This document shows, one piece after another, positions 9,169-18,815 of a DNA stretch of 64,000 nucleotides. A program made the position numbers and the translations under genes. The DNA lies in the NCBI GenBank assembly GCA_046485045.1, contig JAWOHT010000052.1:7724-71723 (forward strand). Direction: 5' to 3'. The DNA is from JAFGPL01 sp046485045. Lineage in GTDB: Bacteria > Bacteroidota > Bacteroidia > Bacteroidales > UBA10428. Position 1 is the first letter of the stretch; each line of letters starts with the position of its first letter. The notes below the pieces were generated by a model that was given only the letters and a program-made list of their open reading frames with translations, was not told the DNA's origin and made no database searches.

Positions 9169-11127
9169 TTATTCAGGTTTGCTACGTTTCTTAATCAGCG
9201 ATTCAAGTTCCATATGCACTTTTTCCCAGTTCCACATCTCATTGGTCAGGCATTTTTTCAATTCTTCATAATCTCTATAAAAATCAGGACTGTTAATGAG
9301 CTCGTGGTTTGAAGAAGGGTCTGCAACAATTATCTCTGTTTCGGCAATTTTTTTCTCAATTACGCTGATTTTATTTTCAACCGTGTTCACCTGGTTGGTC
9401 ACTCTGCGAATTTCACGCTCAAGATTTTTCCTGTCGGCGTATTCTGTTTTCACCGCATTGGTTATGTTTATCCTGACTGATTTATCCGGCGGGTTTTTTA
9501 TTTCAAGGTCGCGTAACGAAGAAATCTTTTTTTTCTTCAGGAAATCGTAAATACCTCCCAGGTGTTCGGCAATTTTTCTGTTCCTGAATTCATAGATTTT
9601 TGTCACCAGCCCGTCAAGGAACTCCCTGTCGTGCGAAACCAGGATAAGGGTGCCGTTATATTTCAGCAATGCCTGTTTCAGTACATCTTTCGAACGCATA
9701 TCAAGGTGGTTGGTGGGCTCATCGAGTACAAGCAGGTTGTATGGTTCGAGCAGCAGCCTGGCAATAGACAGCCTTGAACGTTCACCACCCGAAAGCACCT
9801 TTACTTTCTTATCTACATCTTCTCCACTGAAAAGAAATGCACCCAGGATATCCCTTATTTTCGGGCGGATATCCCCAACAGCAATATCATCTATTGTTTT
9901 CAGCACCGTTTTTTCGCCATCGAGCAGTTCATCCTGGTTTTGGGCAAAATAACCAAGGTTCACGTTATGGCCTGTTTTTCTTGTCCCCGTGTAATCAAGT
10001 TCATCTACAATAATTTTGAGCAGCGTAGATTTGCCTTCGCCATTACGACCAACGAAAGCGACCCTTTCGCCGCGCTCAATCACGATATTTACATTTTGCA
10101 GCACCTGAATGTTGCCATAACTCTTCGAAATGTCAATGCCTTCAAATACAACCGTTCCAGATCGTGGGGCTTCGGGGAATTTGATATTCAATGAAGATGA
10201 ATCTTCTTCTTCTATCTCGATGGGATCAATCTTTTCAAGTTGTTTAATACGCGACTGAACCTGTACGGCTTTGGTAGCTTTATACCTGAACCTTTCTATA
10301 AAATCTCTGGTTTCTTCGATGGTTTTTTGCTGGTTGCGCCATGTGCTGAGCTGCTGTTCGCGGCGCTCTTTTCTCAGTATAACAAATTGTGAATAAGATA
10401 CTTTGTAGTCGTAGATTTTACCTAATGATATTTCAACAGTACGGTTTGTAACATTGTCGAGAAAAGCCCTGTCGTGTGAGATGAGCAACACCGCCCCCGA
10501 ATAATTTTTTAAAAAGTCTTCGAGCCACTGTATAGACTCAATGTCGAGGTGATTGGTAGGCTCATCAAGTAGAAAAACATCGGGCGAGCGCAGGATGATT
10601 TTTGCCAGCTCTATGCGCATGCGCCAGCCACCGCTAAACTCGTGGGTTGCCCGGTGAAAATCTTTCCTTTCAAATCCGAGCCCGATGAGGGTCTTTTCGA
10701 TACCTGCTTCGCGGTTACCACCCCCGAACATATGATACCGGTCGTTTTTCTCGGTGAGTTTTTCAATTAGTTTAAGGTAGTCTTTCGAATCGTAATCTGC
10801 CCTCCCGTCAATTTCGTCTGTAAGTTTTTTAATGTCTTTCTCCAGCCTGTTTATTTCACCGAATGCAAGGCTTACCTCGTCAAAAACAGTGCGGGTGTCT
10901 TTTACAATCATTTCCTGCGGAAGATAGCCCAGGGTAACATCAGGTGGTACCACTACTTCTCCACTGTTGGGTTTTTGCAATCCCATAAATGTTTTGAGGA
11001 GCGTGGTTTTTCCGGCGCCGTTTTTTCCGACAAGTCCTATTTTGTCGCGTTCATTTACCAGGAAAGAGATATTTTTAAAAATATCCTTGCCGTTAAAACT
11101 AATGCTTAACTGGTCTGCCGAGATCAT
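9169..11127 (-). CDS. ABC-F family ATP-binding protein (Uup/YheS-like)
   Basis: A 652-residue soluble protein with two ATP-binding cassettes and no membrane segment. First cassette: GKNGAGKTTL near residue 36 and FSGGWRMRIELAK; second: GRNGEGKSTL near 362 and LSGGERSRLSIARLLLEP. Between them is the charged linker that reaches the ribosomal P-site in this family, and the C-terminus (about 560-650) is a coiled coil, as in Uup. Members ease stalled translation or, in some lineages, protect from antibiotics; nothing here points to resistance. It is not a transporter subunit despite its name. Confidence 0.93.
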   Translation of the reverse strand: MISADQLSISFNGKDIFKNISFLVNERDKIGLVGKNGAGKTTLLKTFMGLQKPNSGEVVVPPDVTLGYLPQEMIVKDTRTVFDEVSLAFGEINRLEKDIKKLTDEIDGRADYDSKDYLKLIEKLTEKNDRYHMFGGGNREAGIEKTLIGLGFERKDFHRATHEFSGGWRMRIELAKIILRSPDVFLLDEPTNHLDIESIQWLEDFLKNYSGAVLLISHDRAFLDNVTNRTVEISLGKIYDYKVSYSQFVILRKERREQQLSTWRNQQKTIEETRDFIERFRYKATKAVQVQSRIKQLEKIDPIEIEEEDSSSLNIKFPEAPRSGTVVFEGIDISKSYGNIQVLQNVNIVIERGERVAFVGRNGEGKSTLLKIIVDELDYTGTRKTGHNVNLGYFAQNQDELLDGEKTVLKTIDDIAVGDIRPKIRDILGAFLFSGEDVDKKVKVLSGGERSRLSIARLLLEPYNLLVLDEPTNHLDMRSKDVLKQALLKYNGTLILVSHDREFLDGLVTKIYEFRNRKIAEHLGGIYDFLKKKKISSLRDLEIKNPPDKSVRINITNAVKTEYADRKNLEREIRRVTNQVNTVENKISVIEKKIAETEIIVADPSSNHELINSPDFYRDYEELKKCLTNEMWNWEKVHMELESLIKKRSKPE

Positions 11128-11173
11128 TGATTAATACATAATATGGTGAAAAATTTCCAAAGATAATTGAATT

Positions 11174-13495
11174 CTATTTTACTATGCGAAGTTTGGCAAA
11201 TTTAAGTAGAAGTTGCTTTTCATGTTGCAGCAACTGGAAAAAAACAGTTGCCTTTTTGTCGGTCTGGGCCCCTTCTATGTGAATTACTTTGCCTATACCG
11301 AAACGTTGGTGTTCAACTTTCATACCTGCCTGTATGAGGTCAGGATTATCGGGTTTAAAATCTGGGTTGGCCTTGTACAAGGGAATATTGCCTTGATTGT
11401 TCACCTGGGCAGGCTGTTTGAACCTGTTAGGCGATGTTGCCATTGCTGTCTCATTTGCTTTTCGTTTTCTTAACGTGTCATTCGGTATGCTATTTTCGTC
11501 ATCAAAGTCCCAGGCAATTTTTTTCTTTTGTAATGGCAGGTCTACATATCCGGGGTCAATATCGAAGATAAACCTGCTTGGTTCACAGTCGGTTGGCATT
11601 CCCCAACGGTACCTTGACCTTGCAAAGGTGATAAAAACCCTTTTCCTTGCCCGGGTTACGGCAACATAAAATAACCTTCTTTCTTCCTCAAGCGAGGCGG
11701 GGTCTTCAATCGACATGGCAGAGGGGAACAGCCTTTCTTCGGCGCCTGCAATGTAAACGTTGTTAAACTCGAGTCCCTTGGCCGAATGCATGGTCATGAT
11801 GGTTACTTTGTTATGGTCTTCCTCTTTTTCATTGTCCATATCTGTCAGCAGCGATACATTTTCAAGGTATCGTGCAATGGTGGCTTTTTCATCTGTCTTC
11901 TGGTTATTTTCTACAAATTCGTGGATGGCATTCAGCAACTCTTCTATGTTTTCATACTTGCTGCGTTCTTCAACAGTTTGCCCATTGTAAAGGTCTTTCA
12001 GGATACCCGATTTTGAGGCCACCTCCTGTGCCAGGTTATATGCATCTTTTTCGTCTGCCCCTGTCTGAAACATCCGGATCAATTCTGTGAATTGCTGAAG
12101 TTTTTCGGTAGTGCCGCGGTTAATCCCCAGAGCCTGGGGGTTTAGGTCTTCAAGCACTTGCCAGATAGTGATGTTTTGGGCTGTGGCAGACTCTTCTATC
12201 TTATCGAGGGTTACATTGCCAATGCCTCTGGCAGGATAATTGATGATACGCTTAATGGCCTCGTCGTCGCTCGGGTTGACCGTGAGTCTGAGATATGCCA
12301 GAAAATCTTTGATCTCTTTTCGCTGGTAAAACGAAATACTGCCATAAACCTTGTAAGGGATATTTCTTTTGCGCAGGGCTTCTTCAAAAACACGCGACTG
12401 GGCATTTGTGCGGTATAGTATTGCAAAGTCGCTGTACATCTGCTGTTCGGCAAGCTGAATATCAAGAATTGAACTTGAAATATAAAATCCCTCTTCATGG
12501 TCGGTGAGTGTTTCTGCTACCCTAATCTTTTCTCCCGGGTCATTGTCCGACCAAACTTTCTTTGTTATCTGTGAGCTGTTTTTTTCTATAATGCTGTTGG
12601 CGGCATTCACGATTGCCTGTGTGGAGCGGTAGTTTTGTTCAAGCTTGTAGAGCCTGTAACCGGGGTAATCGTTTTTGAAGTTGAGGATGTTTTCGATTTT
12701 TGCCCCCCTGAAAGAATAAATACTCTGGGCATCGTCGCCTACCACGCAGACATTCTGGTGTAAAGCTGCCAGTTTGTTTACGATAAGGTATTGCGAATAA
12801 TTGGTGTCCTGATACTCGTCTACAAGGATGTAAGAAAATTTCTGCTGGTATTTTTTAAGGATTTCAGAAAAATCACGAAACAGAATGTTGGTATTTAATA
12901 AAAGGTCGTCGAAGTCCATGGCATCGGCCTTTTTGCAGCGCGAGGCATAAATCCTGTAGATATCGCCGGTCTGCGGCCTGCGCGATACCCTGTCGCGTTC
13001 GGTAATCTGCGGACTGCTGTTATAAGCCTGTGCTGTAATGAGGTTGTTTTTTGCCGAAGAGATACGGCCAAACACCTCTCCCGGTTTATAAATCTGGTCG
13101 TCAAGTTTGAGTTCTTTAATGATAGATTTCACTAAACTTTTTGAGTCGCTGGTATCATATATTGAAAAATTTGCACCATAACCGAGGTTTTCAGCTTCAG
13201 ACCTTAAAATCCTTGCAAAAATGGAATGAAACGTGCCCATCCAGAGATACCTTGCAAGGTCTTCACCTACGAGCTTCGCGATACGCTCTTTCATCTCGCC
13301 TGCGGCTTTATTGGTAAAGGTAAGGGCAAGTATCTGTGACGGCTTTACCCCACTGCTCAACAGCCAGGCAATGCGGTAAGTGAGTACACGGGTTTTACCC
13401 GATCCGGCGCCGGCAATTATTAGGGTTGCCCCGTTGCTGTTTATAACAGCCTCTTTCTGGACATTATTGAGGTCTTTTAAATAATCGTTGTTCAC
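11174..13495 (-). CDS. UvrD/PcrA-type 3'-5' DNA helicase
   Basis: Superfamily 1 helicase (773 residues) for nucleotide-excision and mismatch repair and for stripping proteins from DNA. Motifs in order: N-terminal LNNVQKEAV, Walker A AGAGSGKT, ILVDEYQDTN (motif II), EQNYRST, TIMTMHSAKGLEF and LFYVAVTRAR (motif VI). The last 50 residues (AGMKVEHQRFGIGKVI) are the small beta-barrel that binds RNA polymerase in PcrA and UvrD. The start at 13495 puts the helicase core right at the N-terminus. It lies 46 bp upstream of the ABC-F gene on the same strand, so they could be co-transcribed. Confidence 0.94.
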   Translation of the reverse strand: MNNDYLKDLNNVQKEAVINSNGATLIIAGAGSGKTRVLTYRIAWLLSSGVKPSQILALTFTNKAAGEMKERIAKLVGEDLARYLWMGTFHSIFARILRSEAENLGYGANFSIYDTSDSKSLVKSIIKELKLDDQIYKPGEVFGRISSAKNNLITAQAYNSSPQITERDRVSRRPQTGDIYRIYASRCKKADAMDFDDLLLNTNILFRDFSEILKKYQQKFSYILVDEYQDTNYSQYLIVNKLAALHQNVCVVGDDAQSIYSFRGAKIENILNFKNDYPGYRLYKLEQNYRSTQAIVNAANSIIEKNSSQITKKVWSDNDPGEKIRVAETLTDHEEGFYISSSILDIQLAEQQMYSDFAILYRTNAQSRVFEEALRKRNIPYKVYGSISFYQRKEIKDFLAYLRLTVNPSDDEAIKRIINYPARGIGNVTLDKIEESATAQNITIWQVLEDLNPQALGINRGTTEKLQQFTELIRMFQTGADEKDAYNLAQEVASKSGILKDLYNGQTVEERSKYENIEELLNAIHEFVENNQKTDEKATIARYLENVSLLTDMDNEKEEDHNKVTIMTMHSAKGLEFNNVYIAGAEERLFPSAMSIEDPASLEEERRLFYVAVTRARKRVFITFARSRYRWGMPTDCEPSRFIFDIDPGYVDLPLQKKKIAWDFDDENSIPNDTLRKRKANETAMATSPNRFKQPAQVNNQGNIPLYKANPDFKPDNPDLIQAGMKVEHQRFGIGKVIHIEGAQTDKKATVFFQLLQHEKQLLLKFAKLRIVK

Positions 13496-13805
13496 GTTAC
13501 TGGTATTGTGTTACTTTTTAATAATCTGTTTTTTGCTTTTATAAATGATATACAGTGATATAAAAGCATTATTGTATATTTGCCTTGCCAAAAATACAAC
13601 ATGCCCTGAACAATCTGAACCTGCCGGCCATTTTTTTATAAAGGTTATATTAACAAATTAACAAAAGACAAAATAGCATTTTATTTTTAGGGTATAATAT
13701 ATATTTATTATTATTGCACAATTTGATTTTCTATCAAAAAAACAGTAGGAACGGATAAAATATTTTTTAAAAAAGTATGTTAATTATTGGAACCATTTAT
13801 TAAAC

Positions 13806-15197
13806 ATGTTTAAAAAAACAACTCTTTTTTATATCGGCTTGTTGACAACCTTTTCAGGTTATGGCCAGATATTCAGTCCCGATCCGCACTTTTCCGACAC
13901 TGTTAAATATGCTCCTTACAGCGATTCGGTTTTTGTTTTCAACAAACCAGAATTCGGCAGCAAGATAGCTGTAACCCTTGAAAGCATATCTCCCAACTCT
14001 GCAGATGGCTGGGCGTTTGCGTGGTACAGGTACGATACTTTGTTGCTTGATTACAGCCTGGTTATAGCCCATTCGGGCATTACATCAAAAATTGACACCA
14101 TTACAACATACAACGGATACAGGCTTATCCGGAGCAAAGGGGCTTACCGCGACACATCACAGGTATGGGTGGTCTTTCACGATTATAATGTGAAAATTAT
14201 CACCAAAGACACTGCCGGAAATATACCTGTTTTAAATACCACATGTTCGAGCACGACTATACGTGCTGTTACACCCGAAAATAGGTACTGGTACCATATA
14301 CCGGGGATAGATTCTGTAATTACCGAAACCACCGATTATGACATCGTATGGGAAAAAGATATTGAAGAAGGCGGGTTACCGACCAAAAGTTTTACCAATG
14401 CCGTAGTGCTGAACCTGCCATACGAAAATACCATGTACAGGATGATCGTGACCAGCAGAAAATTTAAACTTGAACGAAGAGATTCGGTGCACTATATTGC
14501 CGTGAAATCAAAAGCCGATATAGGGGCAGATTACATTCCTTTATCAGACAGAAACTATTATCCCGATCAATATGGTGAAATTTACGGTGAGGACTATAAA
14601 CTCCCCGATGGCAAATCGGCCCCTGCCAAATTTAAATTTTATAACAAAGAGTCGAAAAATGCGGCAAGGTTCGAACTGAAGTTTGGTGATTACAACGGAC
14701 TTGATACCGTTTTTAGCAATCTTGAAGACACAATAGTATATGAGTACCTGTATCCAGGGAAGTTTTCTGCAATACTTTATACCTATGCGCCAAAACCCAG
14801 AGAATGTATGGACTCTTCAGTTTCTGAAATAGTTATTTCCGATCCTATATTCGGTGAGAAAGATTCTCTGAAATTTCCGGAAGTTTTTACCCCCAATGGC
14901 GATGGGTACAACGATATTTTCAGGACCTACGATGTTTCTGTCTATAACTGTACAATTTTAATTTTCAACCGATATGGGCAAAGGGTACATGAATTTTCGG
15001 GCAACATCAGGGACTGGCCGGGCTGGGATGGTAAAATAAAAAATTCAAACAGAGAGGCAAGTGAAGGCATCTATTATTATTTAGTAGACCAAATTCTCGC
15101 TTTTGAGTATAATGAAAAAGACAAACGGGTACAGTATAAAAAATACAACGACAAGCAAAAAACCGGGTATGTATACCTGTTCAGGAATATGAGGTAA
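13806..15197 (+). CDS. Secreted protein with gliding-motility type B T9SS sorting domain
   Basis: A 463-residue exported protein. Signal peptide of about 20 residues ending near SGYGQ; the body (20-365) is beta-rich with no domain I recognise, though ARFELKFGDYNG followed by YLYPGKFSAILY near residue 290-330 resembles a PKD-type fold. The last 100 residues are the type IX secretion C-terminal signal of the gliding type: FPEVFTPNGDGYND, then IFNRYGQRVHEF and WDGK, ending in a YYYLVDQ strand. It should be carried across the outer membrane by T9SS. The gene stands alone, and a terminator follows before the convergent EF-G paralog. Confidence 0.87.
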   Translation: MFKKTTLFYIGLLTTFSGYGQIFSPDPHFSDTVKYAPYSDSVFVFNKPEFGSKIAVTLESISPNSADGWAFAWYRYDTLLLDYSLVIAHSGITSKIDTITTYNGYRLIRSKGAYRDTSQVWVVFHDYNVKIITKDTAGNIPVLNTTCSSTTIRAVTPENRYWYHIPGIDSVITETTDYDIVWEKDIEEGGLPTKSFTNAVVLNLPYENTMYRMIVTSRKFKLERRDSVHYIAVKSKADIGADYIPLSDRNYYPDQYGEIYGEDYKLPDGKSAPAKFKFYNKESKNAARFELKFGDYNGLDTVFSNLEDTIVYEYLYPGKFSAILYTYAPKPRECMDSSVSEIVISDPIFGEKDSLKFPEVFTPNGDGYNDIFRTYDVSVYNCTILIFNRYGQRVHEFSGNIRDWPGWDGKIKNSNREASEGIYYYLVDQILAFEYNEKDKRVQYKKYNDKQKTGYVYLFRNMR

Positions 15198-15340
15198 GGA
15201 GGATTTTTTCTTATTCATAGCCTTATGCCCTGAATATTTGCAAAGCGGTTGAAAAGACCGGAATACATTTACTTAATGGGGGATATTATTTTTTTTGTAA
15301 GAACTTTGAGGTAAAGAACAGATATAAGCATATCAAAAAA

Positions 15341-15366
15341 AAAACCGGCTGGTTGCCGGTTTTTTT
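15341..15366. terminator. Bidirectional intrinsic terminator
   Basis: AAAACCGGC, a 5-base loop TGGTT, and GCCGGTTTT flanked by A and T runs on the two sides. It lies between a rightward and a leftward gene that converge and can stop transcripts from both. Confidence 0.85.
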
Positions 15367-15381
15367 GTATACAGATTTGAT

Positions 15382-17532
15382 CTATTCTTCCTGTTCATCT
15401 TCTTCGTATGCTTTGAGGAGTTCTTCCTGAATTTCGCCCGGCACCTGTGCATATTCAGCAAATTTCATTGAATACATGGCGCGGCCTCCAGAGATCGAAC
15501 TAAGGGAGGTAGAGTACCTGTCCATGGCCGCAAGGGGCACCCTGGCTATGATCTTTTCAAATCCCGATTCACTGGTCATTCCCTGCACTATGGCCCTTCT
15601 TCCCTGCAGATCGCTCATCACATCGCCCATTCGGTCAGACGGAACCAGTACTTCCACTTCGTAAATGGGTTCAAGTATTTTGGCGCCTGCTTTCTTAAAT
15701 GCCTGGCTAAATGCATTTCTTCCTGCGAGCCTGAATGAGATTTCATTCGAGTCAACAGGGTGCATTTTACCGTCGTAAACGCATACCCTTATATCACGGG
15801 CATACGATCCGGTAAGTGGCCCGGTTTCTATCTTTTCCATGATACCTTTTAATATAGCCGGCATAAACCGTGCATCTATCGAACCTCCCACGATACAGTT
15901 ATAATAAACAAGTTTTCCGCCCCATGACAGGTTAATCTCATCTTTGCCCCTTACAGAAGTCTTGTATTCTTTTCCATCAAGTTTGTACATGGTCGGGTCG
16001 GCCATGCCTTCCTTATAAGGTTCAATTATCATATGCACTTCGCCAAACTGGCCGGCGCCACCCGATTGTTTCTTATGGCGGTAATCGGCCTGTGCAACTT
16101 TGGTAATGGTTTCGCGGTAGGGTATACGGGGTTTAAAAAATTCTGTCCCTAATTTATAAATATTGTCCAGGTGCCATTTAAGGATATTCAGATGATATTC
16201 GCCTTGACCGGAAAGGATAATTTGTTTCAGCTCTTTAGAATATTCTACGAGAATGGTAGGATCTTCTTCGCGCATTTTCTGCAATGCTTCACCAAGTTTT
16301 TCATCGTCACCTTCGCTTACTGGTTTAATTGCTGTCCTGAACTTCGGTTCGGGAAATGTGATGGCATCGAATTTAATGTCGCCCGTGGCTGCCAGGGTAT
16401 GGTTCGTTTTTGTAGATTTTAGTTTTACGGTAGTGCCAAGGTCGCCTGCAATAAGTGATGTGGCTTTTACCCTGTTTTTGCCAGCGGTTACAAAAAGCTG
16501 CGACAGCCTTTCTTTATTTTGTGTATTGTTGTTGATAAGGTCCTGAACTTCTTTCACCTCACCCGACATTACCTTAAAATAAATAATCTCGCCTACATGC
16601 GATTCGTAAGATGTCTTGAAAACAAACAGCGATGCAGGGCCCGATTTATCGCATACAACTTCTTTGTTGCCTGCTTTGGTTGCCGGCATATCTGACGGAG
16701 ATGGCGCTGCAACGCTTATAAACTCCATGAGTCGTGAAACACCTATGTTTTTCTTCGCAGAAATACAGAATACCGGGAAAATGCCGCGTTTAATCAAGCC
16801 TTCAGCAATTCCTTTCCGCATCTCTTCCTCGGTGAGGGTATCGTTGGCAAAAAATAGTTCCATGAGGGCTTCGTCATTTTCGGCAGCTTTCTCAATCAAT
16901 TCAGAATGAAGTGCTGATGCCTGGTCGGCAAGGTTGGCAGGGATTTCAACAATTTCAGCTTTTCCGCTATCGCCCGAATACTTGTACATTTTCATGGTAA
17001 TTACGTCTACGATGGCATTAAAGCCTGCACCGGTCTCAACGGGAAATTGCACAAGGGACACGTTACTTCCGAATCTTTCTTTGGCAGTCTCTATGGTTTT
17101 GTCCCAGTTGGCCTTATCGTGGTCGAGGTGGTTTACTGCAATAATCATAGGTTTACCGGCATTCGAAAGGTACCTGTTATGTATTTCAGCGCCTACCTCA
17201 ACACCATTCTGGGCATTTAGCATCATGAGTGCGGTGTCTGCAACATACATCGAAGAAACAACACCTCCGATAAAATCGTCCAGACCGGGGGCATCAAGAA
17301 TATTGATCTTTGCATTGTTGTATTCTGTGTAGAGCAGTGACGAAAATATTGAGTTATTGTTTGTCTGTTCTATCTCCTTAAAATCCGATACAGTGTTTTT
17401 ACTGTTTACATCGCCTCTTCTTTCAATCACTCCGCCATTGAAGAGCATGGTTTCAGCAAGAGTGGTTTTTCCTGATCCTGAATTTCCAACCAAAAGAATA
17501 TTCTTTATCTGTTCTGTAGAATAAGTCTTCAT
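15382..17532 (-). CDS. fusA2: EF-G paralog with degenerate GTPase motifs (EF-G2-like)
   Basis: A 716-residue relative of elongation factor G with all five domains, encoded just upstream of and divergent from the ribosomal superoperon that holds the regular fusA. The P-loop GNSGSGKT (16-23) is intact, but the switch I ERGIT motif is replaced by a TNNNSI stretch, the DTPGH motif reads DAPGL so the catalytic histidine is Leu84, and NKxD reads NHLD (134-137). Domains III-V are well kept (GGGxR-like contacts, SGGRAMYSMKF near the C-terminus). A Bacteroides EF-G paralog is reported to promote translocation without GTP hydrolysis and to help under nutrient stress; this gene is probably of that kind, by inference. 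Confidence 0.88.
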   Translation of the reverse strand: MKTYSTEQIKNILLVGNSGSGKTTLAETMLFNGGVIERRGDVNSKNTVSDFKEIEQTNNNSIFSSLLYTEYNNAKINILDAPGLDDFIGGVVSSMYVADTALMMLNAQNGVEVGAEIHNRYLSNAGKPMIIAVNHLDHDKANWDKTIETAKERFGSNVSLVQFPVETGAGFNAIVDVITMKMYKYSGDSGKAEIVEIPANLADQASALHSELIEKAAENDEALMELFFANDTLTEEEMRKGIAEGLIKRGIFPVFCISAKKNIGVSRLMEFISVAAPSPSDMPATKAGNKEVVCDKSGPASLFVFKTSYESHVGEIIYFKVMSGEVKEVQDLINNNTQNKERLSQLFVTAGKNRVKATSLIAGDLGTTVKLKSTKTNHTLAATGDIKFDAITFPEPKFRTAIKPVSEGDDEKLGEALQKMREEDPTILVEYSKELKQIILSGQGEYHLNILKWHLDNIYKLGTEFFKPRIPYRETITKVAQADYRHKKQSGGAGQFGEVHMIIEPYKEGMADPTMYKLDGKEYKTSVRGKDEINLSWGGKLVYYNCIVGGSIDARFMPAILKGIMEKIETGPLTGSYARDIRVCVYDGKMHPVDSNEISFRLAGRNAFSQAFKKAGAKILEPIYEVEVLVPSDRMGDVMSDLQGRRAIVQGMTSESGFEKIIARVPLAAMDRYSTSLSSISGGRAMYSMKFAEYAQVPGEIQEELLKAYEEDEQEE

Positions 17533-17826
17533 GTTATTTAGATGTGTTTATATTATAATACTTTAAGATATCTGCCCTATTTCAAAGACTTGCAAAAATA
17601 ATAATTTTTTAATTAGAAGCAAGATTAAACCACTGATTCCCCATAATTTAGAAAATAGTATGAAAATCAATGTTATAAGTATAGAAATCTGTACTTCTGT
17701 CAGAAGTTTACTATATTATTTTTAAGGAATGGCAGCTTTGGTTTAAAATGTTTCGTTAAATAAAATGAAGTGTGATCGGGAGATTATCAGAATCATCAAA
17801 AATCATAAAAATTATTTTAGCTATGT
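17533..17826. other. Spacer between the EF-G paralog and rpsL
   Basis: AT-rich upstream region of the two divergent translation genes. An in-frame ORF extension upstream of rpsL (from 17765) is not conserved S12 sequence, so the spacer is non-coding. Apart from the superoperon promoter, listed separately, nothing is recognised. Confidence 0.5.
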
Positions 17827-17857
17827 ATTGTTTTTAAAAAAAAATAATCTACCTTTG
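17827..17857 (+). promoter_or_regulatory. Promoter of the str-S10-spc-alpha superoperon
   Basis: ATTG at 17827-17830 (-33 box), a 19-base spacer, then TACCTTTG at 17850-17857 (-7 box, consensus TAnnTTTG). This is the Bacteroidota housekeeping sigma promoter pattern, placed about 33 bases before the rpsL ATG, leaving a very short leader. Confidence 0.8.
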
Positions 17858-17890
17858 CAAACCAAATTACGAAAAATTTATAGTCAGAAA

Positions 17891-18265
17891 ATGCCGACAA
17901 TACAACAATTAGTAAGAAAAGGAAGATCGAAAATTGTTTCGAAAAGTAAATCTCCGGCTCTTGATTCTTGTCCACAGAAAAGGGGTGTATGCGTTAGGGT
18001 TTATACAACTACACCTAAGAAACCGAATTCTGCTATGCGTAAGGTAGCGCGTGTTAGGCTTACACACGGTAAAGAGGTAAATGCTTATATCCCCGGAGAA
18101 GGGCACAACCTTCAGGAGCACTCAATCGTGCTTATCAGGGGAGGCAGGGTAAAAGACCTGCCCGGTGTAAGGTACCACATCATCAGGGGTGCATTGGATA
18201 CCTCCGGTGTTGAAGGCAGAACACAAAGAAGATCCAAATATGGAACCAAGCGTCCAAAAAAATAA
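17891..18265 (+). CDS. rpsL: 30S ribosomal protein S12
   Basis: Decoding-centre protein, 124 residues when started at the ATG at 17891; the longer frame upstream begins inside the promoter and is not real. The conserved loops TTPKKPNSAMRK and RGGRVKDLPG are intact, with lysines 43 and 88 both unchanged, the two positions where streptomycin resistance commonly arises. First gene of the superoperon; rpsG follows after 16 bp. Confidence 0.97.
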   Translation: MPTIQQLVRKGRSKIVSKSKSPALDSCPQKRGVCVRVYTTTPKKPNSAMRKVARVRLTHGKEVNAYIPGEGHNLQEHSIVLIRGGRVKDLPGVRYHIIRGALDTSGVEGRTQRRSKYGTKRPKK

Positions 18266-18281
18266 TACATTCTGAACCAAA

Positions 18282-18758
18282 ATGAGAAAGACAAAACCAA
18301 AGAAACGTATTATATTGCCTGATCCGAAATTCAACGATCAGCTTGTCACAAGGTTTGTGAACAACTTAATGTTACAGGGAAAGAAATCGGTAGCATTAAA
18401 GGTTTTTTATGATGCCCTTGAGATAGTAGAATCGAAGTCTAAAGATATTGAAGTTTCATCATTGGATATCTGGAAAAGGGCGCTTGAAAATATTACCCCT
18501 CAGGTAGAGGTAAAAAGCCGCAGGGTTGGTGGAGCAACATTTCAGGTTCCCACCGAAATAAGGCCCGACAGAAGGGTTGCAATCAGCATGAAGAATTTAA
18601 TCATGTTTTCACGCAAAAGGGCAGGTAAGTCTATGTGCGATAAGCTTGCAGCAGAAATTCTTGCAGCTTTCAACAACGAAGGAGGGGCATTTAAAAAGAA
18701 AGAAGATACTCACAAGATGGCGGAAGCAAACAAGGCGTTTGCACATTTTCGTTTTTAA
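18282..18758 (+). CDS. rpsG: 30S ribosomal protein S7
   Basis: A 158-residue primary 16S rRNA-binding protein of the small-subunit head. The alpha-helical core, the KSRRVGGATFQVPTE hairpin (about residues 75-90) and the C-terminal helix are all present. In E. coli S7 is the autoregulator of the str operon; no matching RNA site was identified here. Second gene, 57 bp before fusA. Confidence 0.97.
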   Translation: MRKTKPKKRIILPDPKFNDQLVTRFVNNLMLQGKKSVALKVFYDALEIVESKSKDIEVSSLDIWKRALENITPQVEVKSRRVGGATFQVPTEIRPDRRVAISMKNLIMFSRKRAGKSMCDKLAAEILAAFNNEGGAFKKKEDTHKMAEANKAFAHFRF

Positions 18759-18815
18759 GCAGGGTATTTGACATTTGGGATATTATATTATAGTAGCTAG
18801 CTGATAATTAGTGTA

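Noticed and set aside
9169..11127. ABC transporter ATPase
   Set aside because: Two fused cassettes, no permease gene and the ABC-F linker indicate a translation factor.
17765..17890. N-terminal extension of S12 upstream of the ATG at 17891
   Set aside because: The extension covers the promoter and does not resemble S12; the family starts at MPTIQQ.
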